DNA of 43,031 nucleotides from Bacillus sp. ISL-51 (GTDB taxonomy: Bacteria > Bacillota > Bacilli > Bacillales > Bacillaceae): assembly GCF_018613535.1 (NCBI RefSeq), contig NZ_JAGGQB010000016.1:1-43031 (forward strand). Reading direction: 5' to 3'. The notes below the pieces were generated by a model. It did no database searches and was not told the DNA's origin. It was given only the letters and a program-made list of their open reading frames with translations. Positions 16,672 to 26,493 of this stretch are shown in pieces (the stretch's first letter is position 1; every line of letters starts with the position of its first letter). The translations under genes were made by a program, and so were the position numbers.

Positions 16672-19089
16672 TTATGAAGTGGTCACGACATTTTCAAATA
16701 AATCTTTTGAGGCTTGTTTATTCTTGAGGAAGTAGTTCCACGGATCTTTGTGGACAGACAATGTTTCATTTATTCTGTTGTTCAGTTCCTGCCGCTTTTC
16801 CGGGTCGTTTAATACGGATTGGACATGGGATAAACCGACGCGCTCCAGCCATGCGGACGTGCGTTCTAAGTAGTTTGCGGTTTCCCGGTAGTATTGAAGA
16901 TAAGCGCCTGCGTATTCTAAGACTTCTTCATTAGTTTTCACCTTCATCAGCAAGTCGCCGGCACGTAAATGGGTTCCGCCATTTCCGCCGACGTAAAGCT
17001 CCCAGCCTCCGTCGATGCCGACAACGCCAAGGTCTTTAATGCCGGACTCTGCACAATTTCGCGGGCAGGCAGAAACGGCCATTTTCACTTTATGAGGCGT
17101 ATTGAGTCCTTCGAATTTTTTCTCAAGAGCAATGCCTAAAGCCATAGAGTCTTGAGTGCCGAAGCGGCAGAATTGTTCGCCTACACAGGTTTTTACCGTG
17201 CGCAGTGTTTTTCCGTACGCGTAGCCTGACGGCATATCAAGCTCGGCCCATACCTTTGGAAGGTCTTCTTTTTTTACGCCGATCAAGTCAATTCTCTGGC
17301 CTCCTGTCATTTTAACAAGCGGGATCTCATATTTATCGACGACATCGGCGATCTTACGGAGATCTTGAGAGTTGGTCACACCGCCGTACATCCGCGGTAC
17401 GACAGAGTAGGTTCCGTCTTTTTGGATATTGGCGTGCATTCGTTCATTAACAAACCGGGATGTTCTGTCATCCTCATATTTAACCGGATTGATCATGCCT
17501 AAGTAGTAGTTCAGTGCCGGCCGGCATTTGGAACAGCCTTCTGGCGTCTTCCAGCCGAGCACGTTCATCACTTCTCTTGTATGTGACAGCCCTTTGGCTT
17601 TGATTTCTTCTACAACTTCGTCTCTCGTCAATGAAGTACAGCCGCAAATCGCTTCTTTTTGCGCTGACGCGTCAAAGTCTGATCCAAGCGTATGCTGGAG
17701 GATATCTTCTACGAGCGGCTTACAGCCTCCGCATGAGCGGGAGGCGCCGGTGCACGCTTTGATCTCGTCCGTTGACGAACAGCCCTGCTCCTGGATGGCT
17801 TGAATAATTGCTCCTTTTGACACACCGTTGCAGCCGCAGATAATTTCATCATTGCTCATGGCAGCGGTCAAACTTGTACCAGCTTCTTTGTTGAGCGGCT
17901 GTAAAATAGAGATTTTAGAAGTTTCAGAGATATCTGCTTCTTTTTGAATCATAGAAAACAAGCGATTGCCCTCGCTGCTGTCACCGAATAAAACAGCACC
18001 GACAATTTGATTGCCTCTCAGAACGATTTTTTTATAAATGCCGTCCTGCTCATCAAAGACCTTAATCGCTTTTTTCTCGTCTGATTCGTTGAAGTCACCG
18101 GCAGAAAAGACCTCGACTCCTGATACTTTCAGTTGAGTGGAGAGAACGGAGCCTTCATACGGCTTTGTGTCGATGCCGCAAATATGCTTTGCCAGCACTT
18201 TTGCCTGTTCATAGAGCGGCGCCACGAGCCCGTATGCGATTCCTCGGTGCTCTGCGCATTCGCCGACCGCGTAAATGTGCGGGATTTCAGTTTGCATATA
18301 GTCGTTGACAATGATTCCGCGGTTGACTGGAATGCCGCTTTCGGCTCCGAGCGCTGTATTCGGGCGGATGCCGACGGCCATGACGACTAAATCAGCTTCG
18401 ATGCTTGTTCCGTCTTTGAAGCGGACGCCTTCGACACGGCCATCGCCTGCAATCTCTTCGGTTTGCTTTTCAAGTAAAAAGGTCATTCCTTGTTTTTCTA
18501 ATTCGTTTTGCAGCAGGCGTCCTGCCGTTGCATCTAGCTGGCGTTCCATCAGGAATGGAGCGAGGTGGATGACGGACACGTCCATGCCGAGATTCAGCAA
18601 TCCCCGGGCGGCTTCCAAACCGAGGAGTCCTCCGCCGATGACGGCTGCTTTTTTATATTGTTTTGACGCAGCGAGCATCGTATCTGTATCTTTTATATCC
18701 CGGAAAGCCGTAACGCCTTTTTTGTCTGCGCCCGGAATCGGGAGGATAAAAGGGACTGAGCCTGTAGCCAGAATCAATTCATCATAAGGCTGGATTCTGT
18801 CTTTATCCGTGATAACAGTTTTGTTTACTGTATCTATTTTGACCGCTGTTTCGTTTGTATACAATTGAATATTGTTTTCTTCGTACCAGTTCCAATCATT
18901 TAAGGTAATGTCTTTAATATTTGTGTCGCCTTGCAGCACTTTTGACAGAAGGATTCGGTTATAGTTGGGATGAGGTTCTGAACCAAATATCGTGATCTGG
19001 AATTCGTCTTTTGAAACACGCAGTATTTCTTCAATTGCCCTTACCCCGGCCATTCCATTCCCAACAAGGACTAGCTGTTTTTTCCCCAT
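16672..19089 (-). CDS. nasD: Assimilatory nitrite reductase large subunit
   Basis: An 805-residue NirB-type enzyme that reduces nitrite to ammonium using NAD(P)H. Domain order is FAD/NAD disulphide-reductase fold (GNGMAG near residue 11, ATGSVP, GGGLLGLEAA, AVGECAEH), two BFD-like [2Fe-2S] domains (CGCNG...CGGCKP about 415-465 and CGC...CSKCRP about 480-525), then the sulphite/nitrite reductase sirohaem domain. The [4Fe-4S]-sirohaem cysteines are complete: Cys635-x5-Cys641 and Cys675-x3-Cys679. First gene of nasDEF, with a TnrA box upstream. AAGGAG lies 11 bases before the ATG. Length equals the B. subtilis protein. Confidence 0.95.
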   Translation of the reverse strand: MGKKQLVLVGNGMAGVRAIEEILRVSKDEFQITIFGSEPHPNYNRILLSKVLQGDTNIKDITLNDWNWYEENNIQLYTNETAVKIDTVNKTVITDKDRIQPYDELILATGSVPFILPIPGADKKGVTAFRDIKDTDTMLAASKQYKKAAVIGGGLLGLEAARGLLNLGMDVSVIHLAPFLMERQLDATAGRLLQNELEKQGMTFLLEKQTEEIAGDGRVEGVRFKDGTSIEADLVVMAVGIRPNTALGAESGIPVNRGIIVNDYMQTEIPHIYAVGECAEHRGIAYGLVAPLYEQAKVLAKHICGIDTKPYEGSVLSTQLKVSGVEVFSAGDFNESDEKKAIKVFDEQDGIYKKIVLRGNQIVGAVLFGDSSEGNRLFSMIQKEADISETSKISILQPLNKEAGTSLTAAMSNDEIICGCNGVSKGAIIQAIQEQGCSSTDEIKACTGASRSCGGCKPLVEDILQHTLGSDFDASAQKEAICGCTSLTRDEVVEEIKAKGLSHTREVMNVLGWKTPEGCSKCRPALNYYLGMINPVKYEDDRTSRFVNERMHANIQKDGTYSVVPRMYGGVTNSQDLRKIADVVDKYEIPLVKMTGGQRIDLIGVKKEDLPKVWAELDMPSGYAYGKTLRTVKTCVGEQFCRFGTQDSMALGIALEKKFEGLNTPHKVKMAVSACPRNCAESGIKDLGVVGIDGGWELYVGGNGGTHLRAGDLLMKVKTNEEVLEYAGAYLQYYRETANYLERTSAWLERVGLSHVQSVLNDPEKRQELNNRINETLSVHKDPWNYFLKNKQASKDLFENVVTTS

Positions 19090-19156
19090 CAGATGATCCG
19101 CTCCTTATCAATGTTTTTTTTAGCGTAGCACAGCAAAAAAAGATATTTAAGATGCA

Positions 19157-19173
19157 TGTTATAAAATGTAACA
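19157..19173 (-). promoter_or_regulatory. TnrA box of nasDEF
   Basis: TGTTATAAAATGTAACA fits the TnrA consensus TGTNA-N7-TNACA exactly and is an almost perfect palindrome. Its centre is about 50 bases upstream of a plausible start site (-10 TACGCT on the minus strand, near 19123-19128). This is the position from which TnrA activates when nitrogen is limiting. Confidence 0.85.
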
Positions 19174-19208
19174 AAAAATACATAAAATTTTAAAAAATTT
19201 ATGAAAAA

Positions 19209-21341
19209 TTAAACAGGACTGATTCGGACGGCGCACACCTTAAAACCGGGCATTTTACAGGCCGGATCTAACGCTTCACCAATTAAATCATTGACGTTTT
19301 GAGCGTCAGCCCAGTGGATGGGAACAAACACTGTATCTCTTCTTATTTGCTCCGACCATTTGCTCCGAACCGTGATGCTTCCGCGGGGGGATTCTACTTT
19401 CACGAGAACACGGTCATCAATATTATAGGCAGCGGCTGTTTTTGGATGGATTTCTACAAACGATTCAAAATGTCTTGCGGCCAGGGCCGCGCTTTTTCTC
19501 GTTTGGACACCCGTTAAGTAATGAGACATAACCCTGCCCGTCGTTAAATACAGCGGATATTCAGCGCTCGGCTTCTCTTTTGGGACAGCCGGTTCGTTTG
19601 GAATCACGCTTAATTTAGCTTTTTGATCCAAATGGGCAAAAGATGCCTCAAACAGGCGGCCGGTTCCGGGATGCTTTAGTTCCGGACACGGCCAGTAAAT
19701 GCCGCCTTCTCGTCTGAGCCTGTCATAAGTGATCCCGGAATAATCGGCGATTCCGCCGCGGCTGGCTTCTCTCAGTTCGTTAAAGATTTCCTCCGCTGAC
19801 GTATAGGAAAAATATTGTCCTTTTCCAATAGCCGAGGCAATTTCACAAATGATCCGCCAATCATGTTTTGCTTCTCCGGGACAGGTCCGGCTCGCTTCTC
19901 TTAATGTTACGCGGCCTTCAACGTTTGTCATGGTGCCTTCGTCTTCTAAATAAGAGGAGGCGGGTAAAATCACATCTGCGAATTTCGCAGTCTCCGAAAT
20001 AAATAAGTCGATTGCGACAAAGAATGTCAGTTTTTCCAGAGCCTGCTTAACGAAATTCGCATTTGGGCTGGAGACAACAGGGTTGGAGCACATGAGGAAC
20101 AGTCCTTTGATGCCGCCGCCGTTGATTTTTTCCACCATTTCATAGGCTGAGACGCCTTTTCGCGGCAGTTCATCCTGATGAATTCCCCAGACTTTCGCAA
20201 TATGCGCCCGGTGTTCTTCGTTTTCGATAGAACGGTAGCCCGGAAGCTGATCGGCTTTTTGGCCATGCTCTCTGGCGCCTTGTCCGTTGCCTTGTCCGGT
20301 GATCGCCCCATATCCCGAGAAAGGCTTGCCGATTTTCCCCGTGATCAGAACCATATTTAAGAAACCTTTCACTGCATCTGTCCCGTCGGTTTGCTGTTCA
20401 ATGCCCCGGGCTGTAAACAGCATGCCGGACGTTTCCTTGGCAAACTTCACGGCGGTCTTTCGCAAGTGCTCCAGAGGAACACTTGTCTGCTCGGCGATTT
20501 CTTCCAGATTCAAAGCGTCGGTATGCTGTTTGAGCTTATCAAATCCGTTTGTGCGGGTGCGAATGAAGTCTTTATCTATAAGCTGTTCGTCTATGCAAAT
20601 TTTGACTAAACCGTTTGCAAGGGCGGCGTCTGTGCCGGGCCTGATTTTAAGGTGGAGGTCGGCTATTTTCGTCGTCGCTGTTTCACGGGGGTCAATGGCA
20701 ATGATGTAAGCCCCGTTTTCTTTCGCTTTATCAAAATACGGCATAATTGTCGGCTGGCATTCCGCGATATTGGTGCCTGCCAGGATGATGACACGGGTAT
20801 GGGGAATGTCCGATAACGGGTTCGTCAAACCTCTGTCTGCGCCGAATGTTTGGTTGGCGGCGGTTGCTGCAGCGGACATACAGAGCCGTCCGTTGTAATC
20901 GATGTGTTTTGTCTGTAAGCCGACTCGTGCAAACTTTCCTAACAGATATGCCTCTTCATTGGTAACTGAGGCGCTTCCGTAGACAGCCATCGCGTCTCTG
21001 CCGTGTTTGTTTTGGATCAGAATGACTTGTTCCCTAATATGGTTCAGCGCTTCAGCCCAGGAAACAGGCACAAACTCGCCGTTTTTTTTGAGCAGCGGCC
21101 GGGTGATGCGGGAGGAGTGCAGGGCATGCTGATGGGCGTTCATGCCTTTCATGCATAAACGGCCTTGTGTCACAGGGTTGTCGATGCCGATTGCCGTGTA
21201 CTTTTTCCGTGTGACGATAGTTTGTTCCGTAAGCTGCATTTTGCATTGCATGCTGCAAAACGGGCATTGGGTGCCGTATGTTTTTTCTGATTGGACGTCT
21301 TGCTGTTTTTCGCGAAAATATCTAAGCAGTCGTTCAGTCAA
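19209..21341 (-). CDS. nasC: Assimilatory nitrate reductase catalytic subunit
   Basis: A 710-residue molybdopterin oxidoreductase that reduces nitrate to nitrite in the cytoplasm. Cys26-x2-Cys29-x3-Cys33 and Cys63 bind an N-terminal [4Fe-4S] cluster. GRLCMS...FGADRGLTNPLSD, GTNIAECQP and AIDPRETATT form the bis-MGD binding body, and the C-terminal molybdopterin-dinucleotide domain starts near YPLYLTTGRVMSHYLTG (about residue 595). The start is a TTG with AAAGGA 9 bases upstream, overlapping the nasB end; the 6-base gap suggests translational coupling to nasB. Electrons come from NasB. Confidence 0.95.
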   Translation of the reverse strand: MTERLLRYFREKQQDVQSEKTYGTQCPFCSMQCKMQLTEQTIVTRKKYTAIGIDNPVTQGRLCMKGMNAHQHALHSSRITRPLLKKNGEFVPVSWAEALNHIREQVILIQNKHGRDAMAVYGSASVTNEEAYLLGKFARVGLQTKHIDYNGRLCMSAAATAANQTFGADRGLTNPLSDIPHTRVIILAGTNIAECQPTIMPYFDKAKENGAYIIAIDPRETATTKIADLHLKIRPGTDAALANGLVKICIDEQLIDKDFIRTRTNGFDKLKQHTDALNLEEIAEQTSVPLEHLRKTAVKFAKETSGMLFTARGIEQQTDGTDAVKGFLNMVLITGKIGKPFSGYGAITGQGNGQGAREHGQKADQLPGYRSIENEEHRAHIAKVWGIHQDELPRKGVSAYEMVEKINGGGIKGLFLMCSNPVVSSPNANFVKQALEKLTFFVAIDLFISETAKFADVILPASSYLEDEGTMTNVEGRVTLREASRTCPGEAKHDWRIICEIASAIGKGQYFSYTSAEEIFNELREASRGGIADYSGITYDRLRREGGIYWPCPELKHPGTGRLFEASFAHLDQKAKLSVIPNEPAVPKEKPSAEYPLYLTTGRVMSHYLTGVQTRKSAALAARHFESFVEIHPKTAAAYNIDDRVLVKVESPRGSITVRSKWSEQIRRDTVFVPIHWADAQNVNDLIGEALDPACKMPGFKVCAVRISPV

Positions 21342-21347
21342 AAAGCC

Positions 21348-23660
21348 TCATCCTTTCTTATGTGTGTTTATAGGCAGGTTTTGAATCAGGGATAGGTCTG
21401 ATTGGAGATTTTCCAGCAGCTGTGTCCGCATATCCTCTTCAAATAGTACCTCTCTGATATGAATGATGCCGAGGCGGTCAATCCACTGATGAACCGCTTC
21501 GGCATAATGAGCCGTTTCACGATAATATTGAATAAGGCCTTTCATCATAGCGCCAGTACTGTCTTCGTTATCCGTAACACAAAAAAGACTGCCGGCACGG
21601 GGGTGACTTCCCCGGACGCCGCCGATGTAAATGTCCCAGCAAGTTTGTGTCTGAATGGCGCCGATATCCTGAATAAAAGCATCAGTGCAGTCTTTTTTAC
21701 AGGACAAGCTGATGGATACGTGATCGGGCATGGCAAGCATGTCAGTATGTCTTTCAATATGGCTTGCCAGCTCTTGAAAGGAGAGATTTTGCCCGCACGT
21801 ACATGCTTTGACACTTTGTATTGTGCGCCGGTGCTGATGGGAAAAAGCCGGCATGTGCAGTTCTTTTTTGATGTTCGCAAGGTCACTTGGTTGGATTCCG
21901 GAAAGCTTCAGTCTGTGGTTGTGAGTAATTGAAACCACGGGGATGCCGTATGTCTCGATGATGTCTGCGATGTTTCTGAGCTCCTGTGCATTTGTCATTC
22001 CGCCGTAAATTTGAGGAATAAGGGTGCATGTATCTTCTGCCGATGTTTCACGGGATTGAATAAAGCCGGGCTGCAGCATTTCCAGATAATATTGAAGCGC
22101 CGGAATACAAACTTGGCAGCCATTTTTTGTTTTCCAGCCAGTTACTTTCATCACCTCGGCCGAATCAGTGAACGGACGGCGCCGCAGTTCAGCGATGACT
22201 TCTTTTTCGGTCAAATCAGTGCAGCCGCAAAATGAAGGCTGGCGGGAGGTTTTTGTATATTCGCTGCCGGCGATGTACTTTAGAAGGTCTTCGACGAGCG
22301 GCTTGCATCCTCCGCAAGAGCCGGACGCTTTTGTGCAGTGCTTCACTTCCTCCGCAGTTTTTAAGTCTTTTGTGTGCACCGCTTCTTCAATGAAACCCTT
22401 TGTCACTGAGTTGCATTGGCAAATGGTTTCATTGGAAGGCATAGATTCAAATGAAATACCGGTTTGATGCGGTTCAATGAGCTGCTTTTTCACAATGGAA
22501 ATGTCTTTTTGTTTGAAAAGGCTGTCGAGAAGCCGCTGTTTATCACGCGTGTCTCCGAATAAAATAACGCCGGCCAGTTTATCATCCTCAAAGAGCGCTT
22601 TTTTGTAAATGCCGGCATGTTCATCATGGAACTTAATGCTTGTTGTGTGTTCTTCTTCGTGTACCTTTCCTGCCGACCACACATCAATACCCGCTATTTT
22701 TAAGGCCGCAGATGGTGCAGAGCCTTGAAATCCTTCACATGGAACGCCGCATATGTGTTGTGCGAGGACTTTTCCTTGTTCATAAAGAGGCGCCACCAAT
22801 CCGTAAACGATTTCGTTATGCTCGGCGCATTCCCCGACGGCATACACATTCGGTTTGTTCGTCTGCATAAATTGATTTACGACGATTCCGCGGTTCGTGG
22901 AGAGTCCGGCTGATGCAGCCAAATGGATATTGGGTCTCACACCAGCCGCCATCACAATCAAGTCTGATTTTATTGAAGATCCGTCTTCGAAACGGATACC
23001 GTCTGCCCGTGAGCTTCCCGTAATGGATGCTGTTTCTGTCTCTAAAAGAAAGGTTAAGCCTTTTCGTTCCAGCTCCGTTTGCAGCAGACGAGACGCTGTT
23101 TGATCGAGCTGTTTCTGCATAATGGCGGAGGAGTGGTGAACGACGCTGACGTCCATTCCGAGATGCCGTAAGCCGACAGCCGCCTCTAGACCTAATAAAC
23201 CGGCGCCGATGACCGCTGCCTTTTGATAACGTTCGGCCACGCTGATAAGAGCTCGGCAGTCTTCTATTGTCCGAAAGCCGTATACACCTTCTTTGTCTGC
23301 CCCGGGTATGGGGAGGATATGAGGGGAGGACCCTGTTGCCACGATCAATTTATCGTAAGACAGGCTGCGTTTTTGATCTGTGATGACGTGCTGCTGATCT
23401 GTATCGATGTGAACGACCGTTTCTCCTGTGTAAAGTATAATTCCATGATTAGCGTACCATTCGCTGCAGTTCAGCGTAATGTCATCGAGCGAAACCTCAC
23501 CCTGTAAAACGGAGGATAAGAGAATGCGATTGTAATTGGGGTGCGGTTCGCTGCCGAAAATGACAATCTCAAACATATCGCGATTAAGCTTTAAAATGTT
23601 TTCAATACAGCGAATTCCGGCCATTCCGTTTCCTGCTACAATTAATCTTTGTTTCTTCAT
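21348..23660 (-). CDS. nasB: Assimilatory nitrate reductase electron transfer subunit
   Basis: A 770-residue flavoprotein that passes NADH electrons to NasC. It has the same layout as NasD: FAD/NAD-binding fold (GNGMAG, ATGSSP, GAGLLGLEAA, AVGECAEH), two BFD-like [2Fe-2S] domains (CQCNS...CGGCKP and CGC...CQVCIP), then about 220 residues related to the nitrite reductase sirohaem domain. In that last domain the Cys-x5-Cys pair is broken (Cys620, then Leu626 where the second Cys should be), while Cys654-x3-Cys658 remains, so it should not carry a working sirohaem centre. AAAGGAGG precedes the ATG. It forms nasBC, divergent from nasA. Confidence 0.93.
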   Translation of the reverse strand: MKKQRLIVAGNGMAGIRCIENILKLNRDMFEIVIFGSEPHPNYNRILLSSVLQGEVSLDDITLNCSEWYANHGIILYTGETVVHIDTDQQHVITDQKRSLSYDKLIVATGSSPHILPIPGADKEGVYGFRTIEDCRALISVAERYQKAAVIGAGLLGLEAAVGLRHLGMDVSVVHHSSAIMQKQLDQTASRLLQTELERKGLTFLLETETASITGSSRADGIRFEDGSSIKSDLIVMAAGVRPNIHLAASAGLSTNRGIVVNQFMQTNKPNVYAVGECAEHNEIVYGLVAPLYEQGKVLAQHICGVPCEGFQGSAPSAALKIAGIDVWSAGKVHEEEHTTSIKFHDEHAGIYKKALFEDDKLAGVILFGDTRDKQRLLDSLFKQKDISIVKKQLIEPHQTGISFESMPSNETICQCNSVTKGFIEEAVHTKDLKTAEEVKHCTKASGSCGGCKPLVEDLLKYIAGSEYTKTSRQPSFCGCTDLTEKEVIAELRRRPFTDSAEVMKVTGWKTKNGCQVCIPALQYYLEMLQPGFIQSRETSAEDTCTLIPQIYGGMTNAQELRNIADIIETYGIPVVSITHNHRLKLSGIQPSDLANIKKELHMPAFSHQHRRTIQSVKACTCGQNLSFQELASHIERHTDMLAMPDHVSISLSCKKDCTDAFIQDIGAIQTQTCWDIYIGGVRGSHPRAGSLFCVTDNEDSTGAMMKGLIQYYRETAHYAEAVHQWIDRLGIIHIREVLFEEDMRTQLLENLQSDLSLIQNLPINTHKKG

Positions 23661-23744
23661 TTACAAACCTCCTTTGCTGCAGCTTATAAGTTTTTCTTCT
23701 TCTATCAAAAATTATGGCACAATGCATTGCTAACGCATTAAACG

Positions 23745-23761
23745 TGTCACATTAGCTTACA
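23745..23761. promoter_or_regulatory. TnrA box shared by divergent nasB and nasA
   Basis: TGTCACATTAGCTTACA fits TGTNA-N7-TNACA exactly. For nasA, a -10 TATATT (23789-23794) puts the box centre close to 49 bases before the start, the normal activating distance. On the minus strand a -10-like CATAAT lies toward nasB. One box may serve both genes. Confidence 0.85.
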
Positions 23762-23842
23762 CATCTCTTTTCCGACAAAAATCAGTCATATATTCTTGGT
23801 TCAGAAGATTGAAAATTTTAGAAGCTGGGAAAGGGGAATGTT

Positions 23843-25042
23843 ATGAAGCTGTCGGAACTGAAAACAAGCGGCCACCCGTTCACTTTGTTCTGCTCCTTTT
23901 TATACTTTGATGTGAGTTTTATGATTTGGGTTATGCTTGGGGCGCTCGGTGTTTATATTTCTCAGGATTTCGGCCTGTCTCCCTTTGAAAAAGGGTTTGT
24001 CGTGGCTGTGCCGATCTTATCGGGATCTGTGTTTCGGATCATTTTAGGCGTGTTAACGGACAGGATCGGTCCGAAAAAAACAGCTGTAATCGGTATGCTG
24101 GTAACGACGATCCCGCTGCTTTGGGGAACATTCGGCGGCCGTTCGCTAACTGAGCTTTATGCGATCGGCATTCTGCTTGGCGTGGCGGGCGCGAGTTTTG
24201 CCGTTGCGCTCCCGATGGCAAGCCGGTGGTACCCGCCTCATTTGCAGGGGCTTGCGATGGGGATAGCGGGCGCGGGTAACAGCGGCACCTTGTTTGCGAC
24301 ATTGTTTGGCCCCCGTCTTGCAGAGCAATTCGGGTGGCACAGTGTGATGGGAATCGCACTTCTTCCTCTGATCATCGTCTTTATTTTGTTTGTTGCCATG
24401 GCTAAGGACTCTCCTGCACAGCCCGCGCCGCAGCCGCTTAAAAACTATCTGCGTGTGTTTAGACAAAAGGAGACATGGTATTTCTGTCTTTTGTACAGTG
24501 TCACATTCGGAGGATTTGTAGGGTTATCCAGTTTTTTAGCGATTTTTTTCGTCGATCAATACCAGCTGTCAAAAATTCACGCAGGTGATTTCGTTACCGT
24601 ATGCGTAGCAGCGGGGAGTTTTTTTCGCCCTGCCGGGGGCTGGATTTCGGATCGAGTTGGAGGTGCTAAAGTTCTCGCTGTACTATTTGTCATCGTGGCC
24701 CTATGTATGGCGGGGGTCAGCAGCCTGCCGCCGCTTTCAATGGTCATCATTCTTTTGTTTTTCGGAATGATGGGGCTCGGAATGGGCAACGGAGCGGTGT
24801 TTCAGCTTGTCCCGCAGCGCTTCAGAAAAGAAATTGGAATGGTGACGGGAATCGTCGGGTCTGCCGGAGGAATAGGAGGTTTTTTCCTGCCGAATATTTT
24901 AGGATCATTGAAACAGATGACAGGTACGTATGCTATCGGTTTTATCTCTTTTTCCTGTATCGCATTGCTTGCGTTTGCGCTTGTCCTGACCGTCGGCTAT
25001 TACTGGAGAGATAGCGCTGAAAGCAGCCCTGCGGATGTTTAG
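23843..25042 (+). CDS. nasA: Nitrate transporter (NarK/NasA family MFS)
   Basis: A 399-residue MFS protein with 12 hydrophobic segments that takes up nitrate for assimilation. [12 protein letters not shown] in the loop after helix 2 is the MFS signature. The two nitrate-signature Gly-rich helices are [19 protein letters not shown] (helix 5) and [13 protein letters not shown] (helix 11), both with the spacing known in NarK and NasA. AAAGGGG lies 9 bases before the ATG. It is slightly shorter than the roughly 420-residue B. subtilis protein. It is divergent from nasBC and shares a TnrA box with it. Confidence 0.93.
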   Translation: MKLSELKTSGHPFTLFCSFLYFDVSFMIWVMLGALGVYISQDFGLSPFEKGFVVAVPILSGSVFRIILGVLTDRIGPKKTAVIGMLVTTIPLLWGTFGGRSLTELYAIGILLGVAGASFAVALPMASRWYPPHLQGLAMGIAGAGNSGTLFATLFGPRLAEQFGWHSVMGIALLPLIIVFILFVAMAKDSPAQPAPQPLKNYLRVFRQKETWYFCLLYSVTFGGFVGLSSFLAIFFVDQYQLSKIHAGDFVTVCVAAGSFFRPAGGWISDRVGGAKVLAVLFVIVALCMAGVSSLPPLSMVIILLFFGMMGLGMGNGAVFQLVPQRFRKEIGMVTGIVGSAGGIGGFFLPNILGSLKQMTGTYAIGFISFSCIALLAFALVLTVGYYWRDSAESSPADV

Positions 25043-25052
25043 TTTTGAACGG

Positions 25053-25082
25053 AAGACACGTTTTTCACCGTGTCTTTTTTTT
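25053..25082 (+). terminator. Intrinsic terminator of nasA
   Basis: AGACACG pairs with CGTGTCT across a T-rich loop and is followed by a run of eight or more T, 10 bases after the stop. Confidence 0.85.
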
Positions 25083-25130
25083 ATGATTTATAATTTTTTC
25101 TTGATTTTAGACGGATGATACAGCAAAATA

Positions 25131-25150
25131 AACAGTAATGATTACGATTT
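25131..25150 (+). promoter_or_regulatory. Zur box 1 (distal) of zagA
   Basis: AACAGTAATGATTACGATTT matches the right half and centre of the Zur consensus (AAATCGTAATNATTACGATTT) very well. From memory, B. subtilis yciC also has two Zur boxes. Confidence 0.8.
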
Positions 25151-25190
25151 ATTATGTCGTGGATATTTTTTGGGATGAGACATGAAAATT

Positions 25191-25210
25191 AAATCGTAAT
25201 GATTCTATTT
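25191..25210 (+). promoter_or_regulatory. Zur box 2 (proximal) of zagA
   Basis: AAATCGTAATGATTCTATTT has a perfect left half and centre of the Zur consensus and a degenerate right half. It ends 4 bases before the AAGGAGG ribosome binding site and 60 bases after box 1. Confidence 0.85.
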
Positions 25211-25228
25211 TATAAGGAGGATACATTC

Positions 25229-26431
25229 ATGAAAAAAATTCCGGTTACGGTATTGAGCGGCTATCTAGGTGCTGGAAAGACCACCATTTTGAATCATATA
25301 TTACAAAATCGCGACGGCTTAAAAATTGCCGTCATTGTCAATGACATGAGCGAGGTGAACATAGACGCCGGCTTGGTAAAGCAGGGAGGCGGCTTATCCC
25401 GAACGGATGAAAAACTCGTAGAATTATCCAACGGCTGCATCTGCTGCACGCTGCGTGAGGATTTACTGGTAGAAGTTGAAAAACTGGCAAAGGACGGACG
25501 ATTTGATTATATCGTGATTGAATCCACGGGAATCAGCGAACCGATCCCTGTCGCCCAAACATTTTCTTACATAGATGAAGAAATGGGCATTGATCTTACG
25601 AAATTTTGTGAATTAGACACAATGGTGACGGTGGTTGATGCCAATCGTTTCTGGCATGATTTCCAATCTGGTGACAGCCTCTTAGACCGTAAAGAAGCAG
25701 CCGGGGATGAGGATGAACGGGAGATTGCGGACTTATTGATTGACCAAATAGAGTTTTGCGATGTGCTCATTTTAAATAAATGCGACATGGTGGGCGAAAA
25801 AGAGCTTGATCAGCTTGAAACCGTTCTCCGTGCATTGCAGCCCCGGGCAAAGCTGATCCGCTCCGTCCGCGGGGAGATTGCAGCTGATGACATTTTGAAT
25901 ACCGGTTTATTTCAGTTTGAGGAAGCGAGCTCATCAGCGGGATGGATCAAGGAGCTGACGGCAGGCCATGCAGAACATACCCCTGAAACCGAAGAGTACG
26001 GCATCACTTCGTATGTGTATTCACGGCGGCTGCCATTTCATACCGTGCGTTTTGACAACTGGATTCACCAATCGATGCCTGAAAACATAGTGCGGGCCAA
26101 GGGAATTGCCTGGTGCGCGACGCACAACAGCCTGGCACTGCTTATGTCTCAAGCGGGTCCGGCGGTCTCAATAGAACCTGTTTCCTATTGGGTGGCCGCT
26201 ATGCCGAGGCTTGAGCAGGAGCAGATCAAACAGCACGAACCGCAGATCATGGATGACTGGGACCCTCAATTTGGCGATCGCCATACCAATCTGGTCTTTA
26301 TCGGAACGGATTTAGATCAAGAAGCCATCACAAAGGAATTGGATCAATGTCTGCTTACGGCATCTGAGTTTGATTCAGACTGGTCACAGCTCGAAGATCC
26401 GTTTCAATGGGAAATCCAGCGGGCGGAATGA
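25229..26431 (+). CDS. zagA: Zinc-responsive GTPase / metallochaperone (COG0523)
   Basis: A 400-residue G3E-family GTPase (YciC, renamed ZagA in B. subtilis), made when zinc is scarce and thought to deliver zinc to client enzymes. The Walker A loop is GYLGAGKTT (residues 11-19), Cys70-x-Cys72-Cys73 (GCICC) is the COG0523 metal site, the Walker B region holds IVIESTGISEP, and NKCD is the guanine-specificity motif. The C-terminal CobW_C domain (about residues 255-390) follows. AAGGAGG (25215-25221) selects the ATG at 25229 over an upstream start lying in the Zur box. It is the first gene of a probable operon. Confidence 0.93.
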   Translation: MKKIPVTVLSGYLGAGKTTILNHILQNRDGLKIAVIVNDMSEVNIDAGLVKQGGGLSRTDEKLVELSNGCICCTLREDLLVEVEKLAKDGRFDYIVIESTGISEPIPVAQTFSYIDEEMGIDLTKFCELDTMVTVVDANRFWHDFQSGDSLLDRKEAAGDEDEREIADLLIDQIEFCDVLILNKCDMVGEKELDQLETVLRALQPRAKLIRSVRGEIAADDILNTGLFQFEEASSSAGWIKELTAGHAEHTPETEEYGITSYVYSRRLPFHTVRFDNWIHQSMPENIVRAKGIAWCATHNSLALLMSQAGPAVSIEPVSYWVAAMPRLEQEQIKQHEPQIMDDWDPQFGDRHTNLVFIGTDLDQEAITKELDQCLLTASEFDSDWSQLEDPFQWEIQRAE

Positions 26432-26493
26432 CATACTGGCCGTGTTTAAATGAAAGTGAAGAGGGAAGGAGTGATAAAAAAGGAGCTGACCAA

